From Sutterella wadsworthensis (lineage in GTDB: Bacteria; Pseudomonadota; Gammaproteobacteria; Burkholderiales; Burkholderiaceae_F), in assembly GCF_003315195.1 (NCBI RefSeq), contig NZ_QNRV01000007.1, positions 1-64,000 of the forward strand: 64,000 nt of DNA. The letters are read 5' to 3'. Under the pieces are notes generated by a model. The model was not told the DNA's origin. It ran no database searches and saw nothing but the letters and a program-made list of their open reading frames with translations. Positions 33,632-42,798 of this stretch are shown here, piece by piece; the first letter of the stretch is position 1, and each line of letters opens with the position of its first letter. Position numbers and translations under genes: made by a program.

Positions 33632-34579
33632 ATGACAACGCTCTACATAGACCGGAACAATTTGGAACTTCGACTCGAGGGCGGGGCGCTTACCTGCTAT
33701 GAAGACGGTCAGCGCGTCGGAACTATTCCGACGGCGCCGCTCGAACGCGTTGTTATGCGGGGCACCGCCAAAGTGGAAACGCAGGCAATTGCCAAACTCG
33801 GCAGTTTGGGTGTCGGAGTGATTTTTCTCTTCGGCCGCAGGCATGAGCCGGTACTCTTTTTGCCGCGGCCGCATAACGATGCCTTAATCCGCATCCATCA
33901 ATGCGTACTGAGCCGCAACCCTGAGGCTTGTCGATTGGTCGCTGTTGACATTCTTCAGACGAAGATTGAAGCGCAGCGTCAGTTTCTTCAAAGCCGTGCT
34001 GATGCACTTAAAGACACCGCGCCAAAAGCACTCGTTGCAGCCACCGACAATCTCCGCAAACTATGGCCGCTCATCGACGCCAAGGCGTCGGAACCCGCCA
34101 TCCGCGGAGTAGAAGGAAGAGCTGCCCGCGTGTATTTCGAAGGCCTTACGGCACTCTTTCCTGCTGAACTCGGCTTCACTGGACGCAATCGCAAGCCGCC
34201 GAGAGACCCCGTCAACGCTGCGCTTTCTTTAAGTTATGTGCTCCTTTACGCCGATGCTGCAATAGCTGCGCATCAAGCGGGACTCGATCCCTTTGTCGGC
34301 TTCCTGCATAAACCCGAATTCGGCCGTCACTCGCTTGCGTGCGACCTCATGGAACCCGCTCGACCGTTAGTAGACCGATTTGTTCTCGACCTCTTTGAAA
34401 GCGGACTCTTTACCTTAAAAAGCTTTTCGACTACCGACGCCGGGTGCTTTATCTCAAAGAATGCCCGGTCTGTCTTCTATCCCGCCTTTGAGAAGGCTGC
34501 CAGTGAGTGGCGCGGAATGTTGGCAAAAAGAGCCCGCAAACTTGCTGATGACATCCTGACTTACGCAAAAGAGCACTGA
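33632..34579 (+). CDS. cas1: Cas1 integrase
   Basis: 315 aa. The metal-binding residues are visible: Glu in VEGRAARVYFEGL (near 163), His in FLHKPEFGRHSLACDLMEP (near 230) and Asp in the same block. With Cas2 it inserts new spacers at the leader end of the array. No reverse transcriptase fusion. Lies between cas2 and csx16, followed by the CRISPR array downstream. Confidence 0.93.
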   Translation: MTTLYIDRNNLELRLEGGALTCYEDGQRVGTIPTAPLERVVMRGTAKVETQAIAKLGSLGVGVIFLFGRRHEPVLFLPRPHNDALIRIHQCVLSRNPEACRLVAVDILQTKIEAQRQFLQSRADALKDTAPKALVAATDNLRKLWPLIDAKASEPAIRGVEGRAARVYFEGLTALFPAELGFTGRNRKPPRDPVNAALSLSYVLLYADAAIAAHQAGLDPFVGFLHKPEFGRHSLACDLMEPARPLVDRFVLDLFESGLFTLKSFSTTDAGCFISKNARSVFYPAFEKAASEWRGMLAKRARKLADDILTYAKEH

Positions 34580-34598
34580 TTCTTCCATCGCTATCTGC

Positions 34599-34913
34599 AT
34601 GAGCACGTTCTTCATCTCACGCCACCCGGGAGCCATTGAATGGTCTCGCAGGCAAAATCTCGGCATTGATCAATGGATCACACATCTTGATCCCAAAATT
34701 GTAAAAACCGGCGACGTCGTCATTGGCACGCTGCCGATGAAGGCTGTTGCCGAGGTCTGCAAAAGGGGCGCGCGTTTCTTCACGCTGGAGTTAGGTCTCC
34801 GTCCAGAACTGCGCGGCCGCGAGCTTGGCGTCGACGAAATGAACCAACTCGAATGCCGTCTTGTTGAATACAAGGTCGTCCGTTGCGCACCTATGTGCGG
34901 GGAGGAGATTTGA
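34599..34913 (+). CDS. csx16: Csx16 (VVA1548 family), probable ring nuclease
   Basis: 104 aa. FFISRHPGAIEWSRRQNL, WITHLDP, GDVVIGTLP and the GRELGVDEMNQLE tail are the Csx16 signature. Members of this family are proposed to degrade cyclic oligoadenylate and so switch off the CARF response. The stop codon overlaps the start of the second cas2 (TGATG). Its presence in the adaptation operon rather than next to the CARF genes is notable. Confidence 0.88.
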   Translation: MSTFFISRHPGAIEWSRRQNLGIDQWITHLDPKIVKTGDVVIGTLPMKAVAEVCKRGARFFTLELGLRPELRGRELGVDEMNQLECRLVEYKVVRCAPMCGEEI

Positions 34914-35203
34914 TGCACTTCATCATTGCCTACGACGTCACCAACCCGTCACGTCTTCAACGTCTTCACAAGGCTCTCTGCGAGTATGCGTTGCCCATAC
35001 AGAAAAGTGTCTTTCTGCTCATGGGAAGTGAAGCGCAGTTTGCAAAGTGCCGTCAGAAGGCCGAACAGATCATCGACTCGTCAAAGGACGATCTTCGGTT
35101 CTACGCCCTCCCGGAACGAGGCATCAAAATTGCTCTGGGGCAGGCACCGCTTCCCGATGGCATCTATCTATCCGAGTTTCCGGAGCTCTCTCAGAGCTGC
35201 TGA
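34913..35203 (+). CDS. cas2: Cas2 (second copy)
   Basis: 96 aa. Starts MHFIIAYDVTNPSRLQRLHKAL with the Cas2 Asp, then YALPIQKSVFLLMGSE and DLRFYALPERG: the classical Cas2 layout. Ribosome site GAGGAG directly before the ATG. Last gene of the adaptation operon; the array leader follows. Confidence 0.92.
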   Translation: MHFIIAYDVTNPSRLQRLHKALCEYALPIQKSVFLLMGSEAQFAKCRQKAEQIIDSSKDDLRFYALPERGIKIALGQAPLPDGIYLSEFPELSQSC

Positions 35204-35381
35204 AGCTGAGAACTCCCAAGCTGGATCTGAAAGGATTTCATGCGTAAAATTGGACAGTTCATTGACAGCGGCTTGCTGAAAATATTTGATATCGATCAAA
35301 TGCACCAAAATTCACTTTTTTGCCCTTATTGGACATTGTCGCATTTCATTGATAAAAATGAAATATTTTTGGAAAAGTAGA
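35204..35381 (+). promoter_or_regulatory. CRISPR leader
   Basis: 178 nt between cas2 and the first repeat, AT-rich towards the array (from about 35270). It lies at the conserved end of the array and carries the presumed array promoter. A palindrome-rich stretch GATATCGATCAAAT is at about 35288. Confidence 0.7.
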
Positions 35382-35768
35382 GTCGAAAGACAGCCCTGAT
35401 TAGAAAGGGATTGCGACAGGTCGACTGGCTCCAGTACGATCCGGCACTTTTGTCGAAAGACAGCCCTGATTAGAAAGGGATTGCGACGCAGCAGGGATCG
35501 AGGACGCTAGGCGTTTTCAGTCGAAAGACTGCCCTGATTAGAAAGGGATTGCGACCGAGCTGCAAGAAGCAGTTCCTGATCACACACATAGTCGAAAGAC
35601 TGCCCTGATTGGAAAGGGATTGCGACAATCTTTTGGGTTGTCACCTGAGCGAATTCTTCTGTCGAAAGACTGCCCTGATTAGAAAGGGATTGCGACGGGT
35701 GAAGACCCAGTCATTGCCGACACAAGTAATCGGTCGAAAGACAACCTTGATTAGAAAGGGATTGCGAC
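35382..35768 (+). CRISPR. Type III CRISPR array: six 36-nt repeats, five spacers
   Basis: Repeats start at 35382, 35452, 35520, 35591, 35661 and 35733; each is 36 nt, opening GTCGAAAGAC and closing AAAGGGATTGCGAC. The ends GTCG/CGAC and the inner CCCT/AGGG can pair. Spacers are 34, 32, 35, 34 and 36 nt. The last 8 nt (ATTGCGAC) fit a type III 5' handle, so transcription runs rightwards. Repeats 1-2 have ACAGCCCT, repeats 3-5 ACTGCCCT (repeat 4 also has a G for A at position 21), and repeat 6 ACAACCTT, so the distal end is at right. I see no match of the spacers to the rest of the window. Confidence 0.97.
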
Positions 35769-35889
35769 CCATCGTACTGATGTAGTTAGTGATGGCTTCT
35801 TCAATGTCTTTTGCTTACTCGTCACTAAAAAATAATTTCGCTAAAGAAGCACACGACAGTTTAACAAGCATACAGACATTCATCTCTAA

Positions 35890-36171
35890 CAAGTAATTGA
35901 CCGATATTCACCTATACTCGAAGTAAATCTATATGGATGGCATGAAAGAACACTTGGAACAGCTATTGATAGTCTAGGATATACGAAAGCTAACCAACAG
36001 CTCTCTGCCATAGTTTTTTTGAAGAAAGGCGACGATGCCCTTGCAAAGATTAGAGTACAGGCACAAGCTCCTACTTCCAATATTGTTGGAGCCATCTATA
36101 AAGGATCTAAGCTAATTACTGATGTAGCAGCAATGGGAATACTGGATACCTTACAAGAAAAAAATGATTGA
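35890..36171 (+). pseudogene. Start-less coding remnant, 93 codons
   Basis: After a stop at 35887-35889 the frame is open to TGA at 36169-36171 and reads like a real protein end: LYGWHERTLGTAIDSLGY, IVFLKKGDDALAKIRVQAQ, SKLITDVAAMGILDTLQEKND. There is no ATG/GTG/TTG at a sensible place with a ribosome site. Base composition is much more AT-rich than the neighbours, which suggests foreign DNA. A hairpin terminator follows. Family not recognised. Confidence 0.5.
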
Positions 36172-36183
36172 AGAATAATGCAC

Positions 36184-36208
36184 AAAGCCCTTCTCCCTCG
36201 AGGGCTTT
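36184..36208 (+). terminator. Hairpin terminator after the remnant
   Basis: AAAGCCCT (36184-36191) pairs with AGGGCTTT (36201-36208), followed by TTA. It lies 12 nt after the remnant stop codon. Confidence 0.6.
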
Positions 36209-36993
36209 TACGATACAAACTGGATGTTTATTTGATTTGCTTATATCGAGAGATGACCATATAAAAAGAAGATCACAACTGAGTACAATTTCTTTTACAC
36301 CCAAATTTTATAGCGTTCGCACTTAATTCATTATAAATTATTTCTTCATAAAATGAGGAACTGAAGAGTATGTTTAGATTGACTTATTTTTATCAATATG
36401 CGACCTCAGTTATTAAAAATCTTCAAACATAAAAATTGCATTGCATTATGTATGAAATAGAAATATCTAAAAGAGATTGAGAGCATCGTTGGTTCAAAAC
36501 ACTATCCAGCCAACACATTTCAAACGCAGAGGAATACCTGAATTCTTGCGGGCTCATACGTTCTCCTTCCGACCTTCGCCTTACTGATCCAGTCAATCGC
36601 TGCCCTTTTATACTTTTTCCGATCGTCGCAGAGAGATACGCACTGATGCTTTTGCTTTCAGTGCAGCTGCTGCCGCTGATCACCACGGGACCAGATGATT
36701 CCCATCCCTCCGCCGAAAGAGCAAGGACATTGAGGACCATAGAGTTCGATGCGCTTAAGTAGTCCATGACTATGTCCTGCCACCAGGGCAATAACGCTCT
36801 TGATTTACGACCGAGTCGCTGCAGGAATTTGAGCTGGTGCTGACGCCGCCTTGCCGCCAATTTGATTGATATTGGCAAGCCTGATACTTGGAAAGCATGC
36901 TCATATGCCCATTCCTTGCCTCCGTGCCTCGACGGTTTGATCTCTGCGGGCTAAGCTTGAAGGACTTATGCTTTCTTTCCGTGGAGTCCGCGC
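36209..36993. other. AT-rich region without a supported gene
   Basis: About 785 nt. 36209-36420 is strongly AT-rich and empty. A 151-codon leftward frame at 36423-36878 starts only at a TTG without a ribosome site and has no recognisable domain; it could be a decayed gene end. The last 100 nt hold the promoter and ribosome site (GTGGAG) of the macroglobulin gene. Confidence 0.45.
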
Positions 36994-39900
36994 ATGCGTT
37001 GCTTCAAGCCTTTGAATTCTTCTCCTTCGCTTCTCGTCTGTGCCCTCGCCGGCGCCTTTGCCTGCGCGGCATCGGCCGCTCCGGCAGCCAATGACGTACA
37101 AAGCATTTGGCTTGCTCCAACAGGGACTTCACCCTTAAGCGCCAAAGCGCCGCTTCGCATTGAGATTTCCCCAGCGGAAAGTCAATGCCGTGCCGCCTAC
37201 GGGGACGAATGGTATGAACGGTGTCAGCTGACGCTCGGGAAACCCGGAACTCGAGTTCAAGGCGTGCAGCTCACGCCGGAAACTGCAGGGGAATGGCGAT
37301 GGGCGTCACCAAGCACTATTGTCTTCACGCCGAAAGAGGCCTGGCAGCCCGGGAAGCGCTTCCGCACCTCCCTCATTGGTCTGCCGATGCCGCTTCGTGC
37401 CTCACTGACGACCAATTTCCTCACGGTGGAAACACCCCCGCTCACTGCCGTGACCTCCCGTGCTCAAGTTTGGATCGACCCGCTTGAGCAGAAAAACCGT
37501 GCTCTATCCTTTGAGTTTGATTTCACGACTTCCGTTTCCGCGGCAGTCAAGACGGGCATTGAGCAGAATTTCACGCTTGACTTTGATGCGAAATCCGGTT
37601 TGAAGCTCGGCAAGCCGAGCTTTGTCTGGGGCGACAATTCAGAGAGCCTCTACGTTAAGGTGCCGGTGATTGAACTCGCCGACAGTCCGGTCGTTGCTTC
37701 CGCTTTGGTTAAAGGCGCTGCAGGGCGGGCAAAGCTTAAAGACGGCCGCTTTACCGTTCCCAAAGGATTTGAAGCTGCCAAAGCATCCGTAACGGTTCCC
37801 GGGCTTTCCACGCTCTTCCAAATTACGGAAGCTTCCATTCTGCCGGTGAAGGATGACGGGCTCAACGCCGAGTATGAAATCACTATCGCCTCGTCTTTGG
37901 CGCTTGACCCAACAGAGCTCTCCAAGCGTATCCGAGTGCTGACGCTGCCGAAAAAACTCGATTCGACGGCTGCCTCCGACACTGTCTGGACCGCTGCGCC
38001 GCTGATCGATGATGAAGTTTTAAAGCGAGCTTCCGCGCTTGAAGTTCGCCCTGATCTGGAATGGAGCACCACCGGGCGCGTAAAGCTGCGCCTGAAAGCG
38101 ACGCCGGGCGACTACATCTATCTTGAGCTCCCCAAAGGCTTTGGCCCTGCCGGCATGCCGGGGCTGGAGGACGGCTGGAAGAGCGTACTGCTCCTGCCGC
38201 AGCCCTCCGCAGAAATCACGTTCCTGCAGCCCGGAAACATGCTCACGCTGGCGGGTTCCTGGGAACTCTCCCTCTTTACAGCCGGCATCGACAAGCTCAA
38301 TTGGCGCATTGCCCGTGTACGCAATGAATTCCTTTCACTCGCCGCCGACGGCTGGAATGTGATGAAGTCGATTGCGCCTGACAGCTGGGTCACGGCTTCA
38401 TCGGGGAGCACTGACCTCGGAGAAGTCAATCCCAAGCGTCCGGGCGAAGCGCGCTTCACAGCGCTTGACCTCTCTGAAGCCGTCATGGGCAGCGGGCCTG
38501 GGCTCTATCAAATTGAGCTCACCGGCACACGCATGAAGGACGGGAAGCCTGAAACCGTCGCCAATGCCTCCAAACGCATTCTCATTACCAATATTGCGAT
38601 GATCGCCAAGACCTCGGCGAGCGGCGCACTGGACCTCTTTGCAGCAAACTTCGCTGACGGGAAGCCCGCAGCAGGTCTCAAAGCCTTTCTTTTGGCAGAA
38701 AACGGCACCGTGCTGGAAACCACGGAAACCGATGCGGACGGACGTGCTCACTTCAAATCGACCCGCGGCTGGGAGCGTGAAAAGAAGCCTGCCGCCGCCG
38801 CACTCCGCTCCAAGGGCACCGACCTCGCATGGCTTTCGCTCAAGGACGGCTCCAACGTTGCAGAAACGCTTCGCTGGGATGTCGGCGGCCGTTATACGGG
38901 CGGCACGGGGCTTTCGGCTTTCAGCTTTGCCGACCGCGGCATCTTCCGCACGGGCGAAACCGTGCATTTCGGCTTCGGCGTACGCAAACTCGATTTTGAC
39001 CGTCTTCCGGAAGGCACTCCCATTGAACTCAAGCTCACGAATGATGCCGGCCGAGTACTGGAGAGGCGCACGGTAAAACTCAATGACGAAGGGCTGGGTT
39101 CCTTTGACTGGAAGATTCCCGACGGAACGCTTCCGGGCACGCTTCGCCTGGACCTTTTCGCGGGCGGCGAAGAACGCTCCGCGCTCTCCACCACAAGCGT
39201 CTTTGTGGGCGACTTCTCCCCCGAAACGCTTTCACTCTCAGCTGAACTTCCCGCTGATGAGGCTAAAGCCGGCTGGGTCAAGCCAAACGATCTGCCGATT
39301 TCAGCAACGCTGACGAGCCTCTTTGGCGCGGGCGCTCAAGGTCGGCGCGTAACCGGCACGGCAGAAGTAACGCCCGTCTCTGAAGTCAAATTGCCCGGAT
39401 GGGACGGGTGGCTCTTCCCATCTCCCGGCGCCGCGCCTTGGAAGGCGCTGCCGACAAGCCGGACCTTGGACATTGAAGCGGCCGTTACGCCCGGCTCTGG
39501 TTCAATAGATGCGATGGTTCCGCTTTCGCTTTTAGAGTTAAACGGCTTTGCCGACGTGGACCTCACGCTTACCGGCACCGAAGCCGAAGGGGCCGGCGCT
39601 GTTGAACGGCATCTCTCCTTCATTGCTTCGCCTAACGACATCGCCGTGGGCTGGCGGATCGAAGAAACGCCGCAGCCCTCCTGGTTCCTTTTGACGGGTG
39701 AGCCGGCCTCCATGGCTTTGGCCGTGATTGACCGCAATCTCAAGCCCAAAGCAGGCACGCGGCTCAAAGTCACAATTGAAAAAAGCCGCTGGATCACTAC
39801 CCTGAGTGAAGACAGCTCGGGGCGCTTTACCTATTCGGACGATGAAGCCCCGGAAGTTCGGCAAACAATGGACGTCACCGCGGATGATCAGGGCATTGCT

Positions 39901-42798
39901 CGGATCAAACTGCTCACGGGCGAGCCCGGCAATTGGCTTGTTCGTGCGGCCGATGAGTCCGGCAAAGAACTCCTCGTGATTCCTTACGGCACTGCCGGCG
40001 GCCGATTGGCTGATTTTGCCGACGGCATGCTGCCGACGGCAGAGCTTCGCGCCAAGCTCGAAAAAACGAATCTCAATGCCGGCGACACCGTGCGTGTCTC
40101 GCTGCTCTCCCCAGTATCGGGTTTTGCGCTGGCAAGCTTTGAGTCGACAGAAGTGATTTCCACCAAGTGGGTGAGCGTCAATGCAGGCGAAAACCTGCTC
40201 GAGCTTGAAGCCCCTGCCGATTTCACCGGGCGGGCATGGCTGCGGCTCTCTGTCGTGCGCGGCCAAACTGACGCCAAGAAGTTCCTGAAGGGTTTTGCGG
40301 AAACCGCCGTTCCCATTGAGCTCAACGCCTCCGCCAAGACTCTGCCCGTCACTATTAAGGCGCCCGAAAAAGTCGAAAACGCTCGCCGGATACCCATTCA
40401 AGTTTCCGCGGCTGCCAAGGCGAAAGTTTTCCTCTTTGCGGCCGATGACGGACTGCTTTCGCTCACCAACTGGCAGACACCCGACCCAATTAAGACGATG
40501 CTGCTCGATCGAGCGCTCGAAGTAGACACCCGTGAGACGCTTTCACTCCTCATGCCCGACGCCGGATCGCTTAAGGACCTCATCAAAGCCCCGGTTGGCG
40601 GCGACTTCATGGCGAGCGCCAAAGCCGCTGCGGGCTTTGGGAGCCCCTTCAAGCGCTCTTTCGGACCGTCAACGGTTTGGTGGGGCGGACTGGTTGAAGT
40701 GGGGCCTGACGCTCAAACCTTTACTGTCGAACTGCCCGAAGGCTATGCCGGCCGAGTGCGCGTGAGCGCTGTGGGAGCGGCCGAAGCCTCTGCAGGTTCT
40801 GCTCAGGCGCTCATTGTCGCTGCGCCCCCGCTTGCTCTCACTCCCGCTCTTCCCGGTGTCTTGTCGCTTGGCGATGTGTTCCGTGCTGGAGCGGTCGTCA
40901 CACCGAACATGCCCGCAGAATCCGCGAGCTTAACGATCACGCCGCCTGCGGCATTTGCTGCTGAACCCGAAGTTCTTCCGCTTAACTTCCCGGCTGTCGG
41001 CGGCATATCGGCCTCGGCTCAGTTCACGGTTCCCAATCAACCCAGTGCGCTCGGCGAACATCCATTTATCCTCAAGGCTGACGCGCGCGCAAAAGAGAAT
41101 GGACAGACGCTTTCCGCCCAGCGCAGCGAATCCATTGTTGTGCGGCCCGCATCGCTGCTCCAGACAAGGCTTTACGCAGGCCGAGCTGAGCATTCAGCGG
41201 ATAAGTCGGCATACGAAGTACCGACGGTGCTCTACCCGATCAATGACCGCACCCGCTTCATTGCAGCTTCCACCCCCGCAGCGCTCGCTCCCGAACTAGG
41301 CCGCCCCTTCCAGACGGCTGACAACGACTTCGGAGCGGTACTTCCCCGGCTGGCTGCATCGCTGCCGGAAGTGTTGCTTACGCTCAACACGGACGCCGCA
41401 CGCCTGTTGCCGCAGTCGGTTTTGACAACGGACGCCTCGGCCGCCAAGAAGGCCGCTCAAGATGCTGCCCAACGCCGCGAAAAGGTTTATGCCGCGGTTC
41501 GCAGCACCCTCACTCGCGAAGGCCTTAAAGCGATGCCTTGGAGCGAATTCGATCCCTTCCTCAGCGCCTTAGTGCTCGACTATCTGGTCGACGCTCTTCG
41601 GCTTGACTCGAGCGCGCTCGAACCGCTGCAGCTCCTGCGGAGCCGCCTGGTTCGTTCAGTCAATTTGGATCCTCAGACGATTGATGACGCCCGCACGAGC
41701 GCCTACACGCTCTGGGTGCTCACCCGTGAGGGCACCATGACCACCGCGCAGCTCGAAGCCCTGCGCGCCTCCATGACGTCGCGCTTTGAAGGCTGGGAGC
41801 GTGATGCTGCCGCCTCGTTCCTGGCAGCCGCCTATTCACGGCTTCGCCTTCGTGACGAGGCTCGCTCACTGGTGAAGTCCACGCCGTCGACGGCTCGTGC
41901 CGCCGGTGCGTGGACGCCGGAAACGGCTGCCGCCTTGGCTGCCTCGGCGCTCTCCGAAGCCGGCTTGGGACAAGAACCCGCTGCACGGTTCTTGGTGAGC
42001 ATGGCCGGTGAAGATCTGGCCCGCACCTTTGCCGCCGGCATTGTTTCGCCGCTCTATGCCGCTGCGGCCGCTCGTGCTGCGCTCACGCCCGAAGTGGGCG
42101 GTCTCACGGCCGGCGAATCGGCCGCATCCCCCGATTTGGTCTGCACTCGACGTGCGGACGGGTTCCCTGCCGACCAGGATCGTCTCGTGCTGGGCGCCTG
42201 GGGCGCGCTCCTCGATGCCCCCGGCTGTCTGGCTGCCGAAGCATCTGGTCTCCCGGCATCGCCCTATGTTTGGTGGCAAGTCGAGCAAACGGGCTACATC
42301 GTGCCCGATGACACGCAGCCGGCCGACCGATCCGCGCTTGAAGTCGAACGCACGTACCTTGGCGCCGACGGCAAAGCCAAGACCGAATTCACCGCCGGCG
42401 AACGCGTGACGGTCCGCGTCAGAGTGAAGAGTTTTGCGGGCGAAAGCGCCGTACGCGACGCCGTTGTCACCGACCTCCTGCCGGGCGGCTTTGTCTGGGC
42501 CATGCCTGCGGGGGCATGCCCCGAAGGCGCACTCGAATGCCGCCGTGCCGAAGACCGTGTGCAGTGGGCCGTGCCTGCGCTCACCAACTGGGAGCCGCTC
42601 ACTTTCACCTACACCGTGCGGGCAGCCTATCCGGGCGTTTATAGAGCGGGCTCCGCAGCAGCCTTGTCCTTGAGCAACCCCGCGCTGGCAGCTCAGAGCC
42701 GCAGCGCCAAGATCCGCATCACGGCGCCTGAAGAGCCTTCTGGCACGAACGCTCCTCAGCCGGCCACTTCCCCAACGCCTGCGAGCGCAGTCCAATGA
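36994..42798 (+). CDS. Bacterial alpha-2-macroglobulin-like protein
   Basis: 1934 aa. A signal peptide (about residues 1-28, cleavage near ASA) sends it to the periplasm; no clear lipobox. The body is a chain of MG-type beta-sandwich domains; typical blocks are FRTGETVHFGFGVRK (near 650), SNP-type helical thioester-domain region near 1420-1750 (toroid of helices), and a C-terminal receptor-like domain. The CXEQ thioester motif is not seen where it is expected (region RPFQTADNDFGAVLPRL), so covalent trapping of proteases is unlikely; compare YfaS-type members. GGAG lies 8 nt before the ATG. It overlaps pbpC by 4 nt, the standard pairing of bacterial macroglobulin with penicillin-binding protein 1C in envelope defence and repair. 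Confidence 0.9.
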   Translation: MRCFKPLNSSPSLLVCALAGAFACAASAAPAANDVQSIWLAPTGTSPLSAKAPLRIEISPAESQCRAAYGDEWYERCQLTLGKPGTRVQGVQLTPETAGEWRWASPSTIVFTPKEAWQPGKRFRTSLIGLPMPLRASLTTNFLTVETPPLTAVTSRAQVWIDPLEQKNRALSFEFDFTTSVSAAVKTGIEQNFTLDFDAKSGLKLGKPSFVWGDNSESLYVKVPVIELADSPVVASALVKGAAGRAKLKDGRFTVPKGFEAAKASVTVPGLSTLFQITEASILPVKDDGLNAEYEITIASSLALDPTELSKRIRVLTLPKKLDSTAASDTVWTAAPLIDDEVLKRASALEVRPDLEWSTTGRVKLRLKATPGDYIYLELPKGFGPAGMPGLEDGWKSVLLLPQPSAEITFLQPGNMLTLAGSWELSLFTAGIDKLNWRIARVRNEFLSLAADGWNVMKSIAPDSWVTASSGSTDLGEVNPKRPGEARFTALDLSEAVMGSGPGLYQIELTGTRMKDGKPETVANASKRILITNIAMIAKTSASGALDLFAANFADGKPAAGLKAFLLAENGTVLETTETDADGRAHFKSTRGWEREKKPAAAALRSKGTDLAWLSLKDGSNVAETLRWDVGGRYTGGTGLSAFSFADRGIFRTGETVHFGFGVRKLDFDRLPEGTPIELKLTNDAGRVLERRTVKLNDEGLGSFDWKIPDGTLPGTLRLDLFAGGEERSALSTTSVFVGDFSPETLSLSAELPADEAKAGWVKPNDLPISATLTSLFGAGAQGRRVTGTAEVTPVSEVKLPGWDGWLFPSPGAAPWKALPTSRTLDIEAAVTPGSGSIDAMVPLSLLELNGFADVDLTLTGTEAEGAGAVERHLSFIASPNDIAVGWRIEETPQPSWFLLTGEPASMALAVIDRNLKPKAGTRLKVTIEKSRWITTLSEDSSGRFTYSDDEAPEVRQTMDVTADDQGIARIKLLTGEPGNWLVRAADESGKELLVIPYGTAGGRLADFADGMLPTAELRAKLEKTNLNAGDTVRVSLLSPVSGFALASFESTEVISTKWVSVNAGENLLELEAPADFTGRAWLRLSVVRGQTDAKKFLKGFAETAVPIELNASAKTLPVTIKAPEKVENARRIPIQVSAAAKAKVFLFAADDGLLSLTNWQTPDPIKTMLLDRALEVDTRETLSLLMPDAGSLKDLIKAPVGGDFMASAKAAAGFGSPFKRSFGPSTVWWGGLVEVGPDAQTFTVELPEGYAGRVRVSAVGAAEASAGSAQALIVAAPPLALTPALPGVLSLGDVFRAGAVVTPNMPAESASLTITPPAAFAAEPEVLPLNFPAVGGISASAQFTVPNQPSALGEHPFILKADARAKENGQTLSAQRSESIVVRPASLLQTRLYAGRAEHSADKSAYEVPTVLYPINDRTRFIAASTPAALAPELGRPFQTADNDFGAVLPRLAASLPEVLLTLNTDAARLLPQSVLTTDASAAKKAAQDAAQRREKVYAAVRSTLTREGLKAMPWSEFDPFLSALVLDYLVDALRLDSSALEPLQLLRSRLVRSVNLDPQTIDDARTSAYTLWVLTREGTMTTAQLEALRASMTSRFEGWERDAAASFLAAAYSRLRLRDEARSLVKSTPSTARAAGAWTPETAAALAASALSEAGLGQEPAARFLVSMAGEDLARTFAAGIVSPLYAAAAARAALTPEVGGLTAGESAASPDLVCTRRADGFPADQDRLVLGAWGALLDAPGCLAAEASGLPASPYVWWQVEQTGYIVPDDTQPADRSALEVERTYLGADGKAKTEFTAGERVTVRVRVKSFAGESAVRDAVVTDLLPGGFVWAMPAGACPEGALECRRAEDRVQWAVPALTNWEPLTFTYTVRAAYPGVYRAGSAAALSLSNPALAAQSRSAKIRITAPEEPSGTNAPQPATSPTPASAVQ

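Noticed and set aside
35382-35768. Self-targeting spacers
   Set aside because: The five spacers were compared by eye with this window and no match was seen; the rest of the genome cannot be judged.
36423-36878. 151-codon frame on - between the array and the macroglobulin gene
   Set aside because: Only a TTG start without ribosome site, no recognisable domain; kept as a possible decayed fragment within the region note.
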